6,877 nucleotides of DNA from Deltaproteobacteria bacterium (GTDB lineage Bacteria > Desulfobacterota_B > Binatia > Bin18): contig JAAXHF010000538.1 of assembly GCA_012271025.1 (NCBI GenBank), forward strand, positions 1 through 6,877, in the 5' to 3' direction. The position numbers were made by a program, and so were the translations under genes. Each line of letters starts with the position of its first letter. The stretch's first letter is position 1. Under the pieces are notes generated by a model that worked only from the letters and a program-made list of their open reading frames with translations, had not been told where the DNA came from and did not search any database. Below, piece by piece: positions 5,870-6,877 of this stretch.

Positions 5870-6877
5870 GTGCCGCCGCACCACAGCGCCCCGTCCGCCT
5901 TTCGTACGGTCGGAGAGCGTAGCCAGAACCTGGACCAGATTGATCTCAACGCCGAGTTTCGACACACCCTCGACCTGATCGAGCAGGACTGCCCGTGCCT
6001 GTTCCTGACCGGCAAGGCCGGCACCGGAAAATCGACCCTGCTGCACTACCTGCGCGAGACGACCGACCGGGCCACGGCCGTCCTGGCGCCGACCGGCGTG
6101 GCCGCCCTCAACGTCGGAGGCCAGACCATCCATTCCTTTTTTCGTTTTCCGCCGACCCTGATCGATCCGGCCACGTTGCGCAGACGCCGGAGTGCCAAGC
6201 TGTTCCAAAAGCTGGAAACCCTGATCATCGACGAGGTGTCCATGGTCCGGGCCGACGTGATGGCCGGGATTGATACGGCCCTGCGTCTCCACCGCGACAA
6301 TGTCCAGACGCCGTTTGGCGGGGTGCAGGTCATCCTGTGCGGCGATCTGTTCCAGCTGCCGCCGATTGTTCGCGAGCGGGACATGCAGACCTTTTTTGAC
6401 CAGCAGTACGGCGGACCGTACTTTTTCTGCGCCAAGGTTTTTGCAGAGCTTCAGCCCTGCTCGGTCGAACTGACGACGATCTACCGCCAGCACGATGAGG
6501 ATTTCATCTATGTGCTGAATAAAATTCGCGAGAACGATGTAGACGCCGAACTGCTGGCCGTGTTGAACGCCAGAGTGCGGCGGGGCGGCGAGCCGCCCCA
6601 GGACTCGTCTTTCATTACCCTGACCGCCACAAACCAGGCCGCACTGCGCAAGAACCAGGCCTGTTTGGAGCGCATCGCCGAGCCCGTCCATACCTACCCA
6701 GCCGAGGTCAGCGGTCAGTTTGAGGAATCCATCTTTCCGACCGAAGAGCTGCTGGAGCTGAAACCCGGCGCCCAGGTCATGCTGATCAGAAACGATCCCT
6801 ACAAACGCTGGGTCAACGGCAGCATCGGGCGGATCAGCAGCCTGACCGACACCCAGGTGCGGGTCGAGATCGGCGGG
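5870..6877 (+). CDS. PIF1-family ATP-dependent DNA helicase (3' part outside the window)
   Basis: 336 codons open to the right edge, so the protein is partial at its C terminus. It is a superfamily 1B helicase of the PIF1/RRM3 type, which unwinds DNA 5' to 3' using ATP. In order: Walker A LFLTGKAGTGKSTLL (44-58); motif Ia APTGVAALNVGGQTIHSFF (73-91), a PIF1 hallmark; Walker B LETLIIDEVSMV (115-126); motif III ILCGDLFQLPP (155-165); motif IV LTTIYRQ (201-207). Near the edge comes AQVMLIRND followed by RWVNGSIGRI (301-322), the NG-x-x-G segment that opens the second RecA-like domain region in PIF1 proteins. The remaining motifs V-VI and any accessory domain (HRDC or WYL-like in some bacterial members) are not visible. 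The start is GTG at 5870, with GGGAGG 10 bases upstream. It is divergent from tcuA with no evident functional link; a housekeeping or mobile-element origin cannot be told apart here. Confidence 0.93.
   Translation, partial: MPPHHSAPSAFRTVGERSQNLDQIDLNAEFRHTLDLIEQDCPCLFLTGKAGTGKSTLLHYLRETTDRATAVLAPTGVAALNVGGQTIHSFFRFPPTLIDPATLRRRRSAKLFQKLETLIIDEVSMVRADVMAGIDTALRLHRDNVQTPFGGVQVILCGDLFQLPPIVRERDMQTFFDQQYGGPYFFCAKVFAELQPCSVELTTIYRQHDEDFIYVLNKIRENDVDAELLAVLNARVRRGGEPPQDSSFITLTATNQAALRKNQACLERIAEPVHTYPAEVSGQFEESIFPTEELLELKPGAQVMLIRNDPYKRWVNGSIGRISSLTDTQVRVEIGG

Noticed and set aside
5762..6691. The tcuA frame remains open for about 310 codons upstream of its ATG, which could suggest a much longer N-terminal fusion.
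   Set aside because: TcuA family similarity and length fit a start at 5761. The opposite strand here encodes an unmistakable PIF1 helicase with all expected motifs, so the antisense frame is open through GC-rich codon bias.
1..6877. Searched for a CRISPR array, tRNA genes, integrase or transposase genes, and phage or defence systems.
   Set aside because: No regularly spaced direct repeats, cloverleaf-like sequences or recognisable recombinase motifs were seen. The PIF1 helicase next to tcuA is not enough to claim a defence system.

Overview
The window is about 6.9 kb of GC-rich bacterial DNA, apparently from an uncultured or environmental bacterium. The protein families are broadly proteobacterial or Tectomicrobia-like. 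The two palindromic intergenic repeats resemble elements scattered through large environmental genomes. Taxonomy cannot be settled from this sequence alone. Nothing here is clearly a new system: the best-supported content is a metabolic gene pair, a polyphosphate-type protein, a helicase and a toxin-antitoxin-like pair. The oddities lie in how the small genes have been broken or re-started.

Left part (1-1463). A minus-strand pair encodes a DUF433 antitoxin-like protein (795 to 424) followed by a DUF5615-type PIN-like putative toxin. At the junction the stop codon reads TAATC where a TAATG coupling would be expected, so the toxin has no ATG. Divergently, an excellent Shine-Dalgarno site leads into the start of a YgiT-type zinc-finger gene. 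That gene loses family resemblance after about 20 codons and runs into a GC-rich hairpin repeat, so it looks like a remnant. Six bases after its stop begins a small single-pass membrane protein gene (1074 on). Its last third looks frame-shifted.

Middle (1448-3255). A long minus-strand gene encodes a two-domain CYTH-CHAD protein, a predicted triphosphatase with a polyphosphate-binding domain. Upstream of it lies a 203-base gene-free stretch dominated by a long inverted repeat of a widespread environmental type.

Right part (3256-6877). Two minus-strand, overlapping genes encode TcuA (FAD-dependent tricarballylate dehydrogenase) and TcuB (membrane iron-sulfur/b-heme protein). Together they would oxidise tricarballylate, or a similar tricarboxylate, to cis-aconitate and pass the electrons to the membrane quinone pool. 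The usual transporter and regulator genes (tcuC, tcuR) are not in the window. Divergently from tcuA, after a 108-base intergenic region, a PIF1-family DNA helicase gene starts at a GTG with a good ribosome site and runs off the right edge. No tRNA, rRNA, CRISPR array or recognisable transposase was seen.
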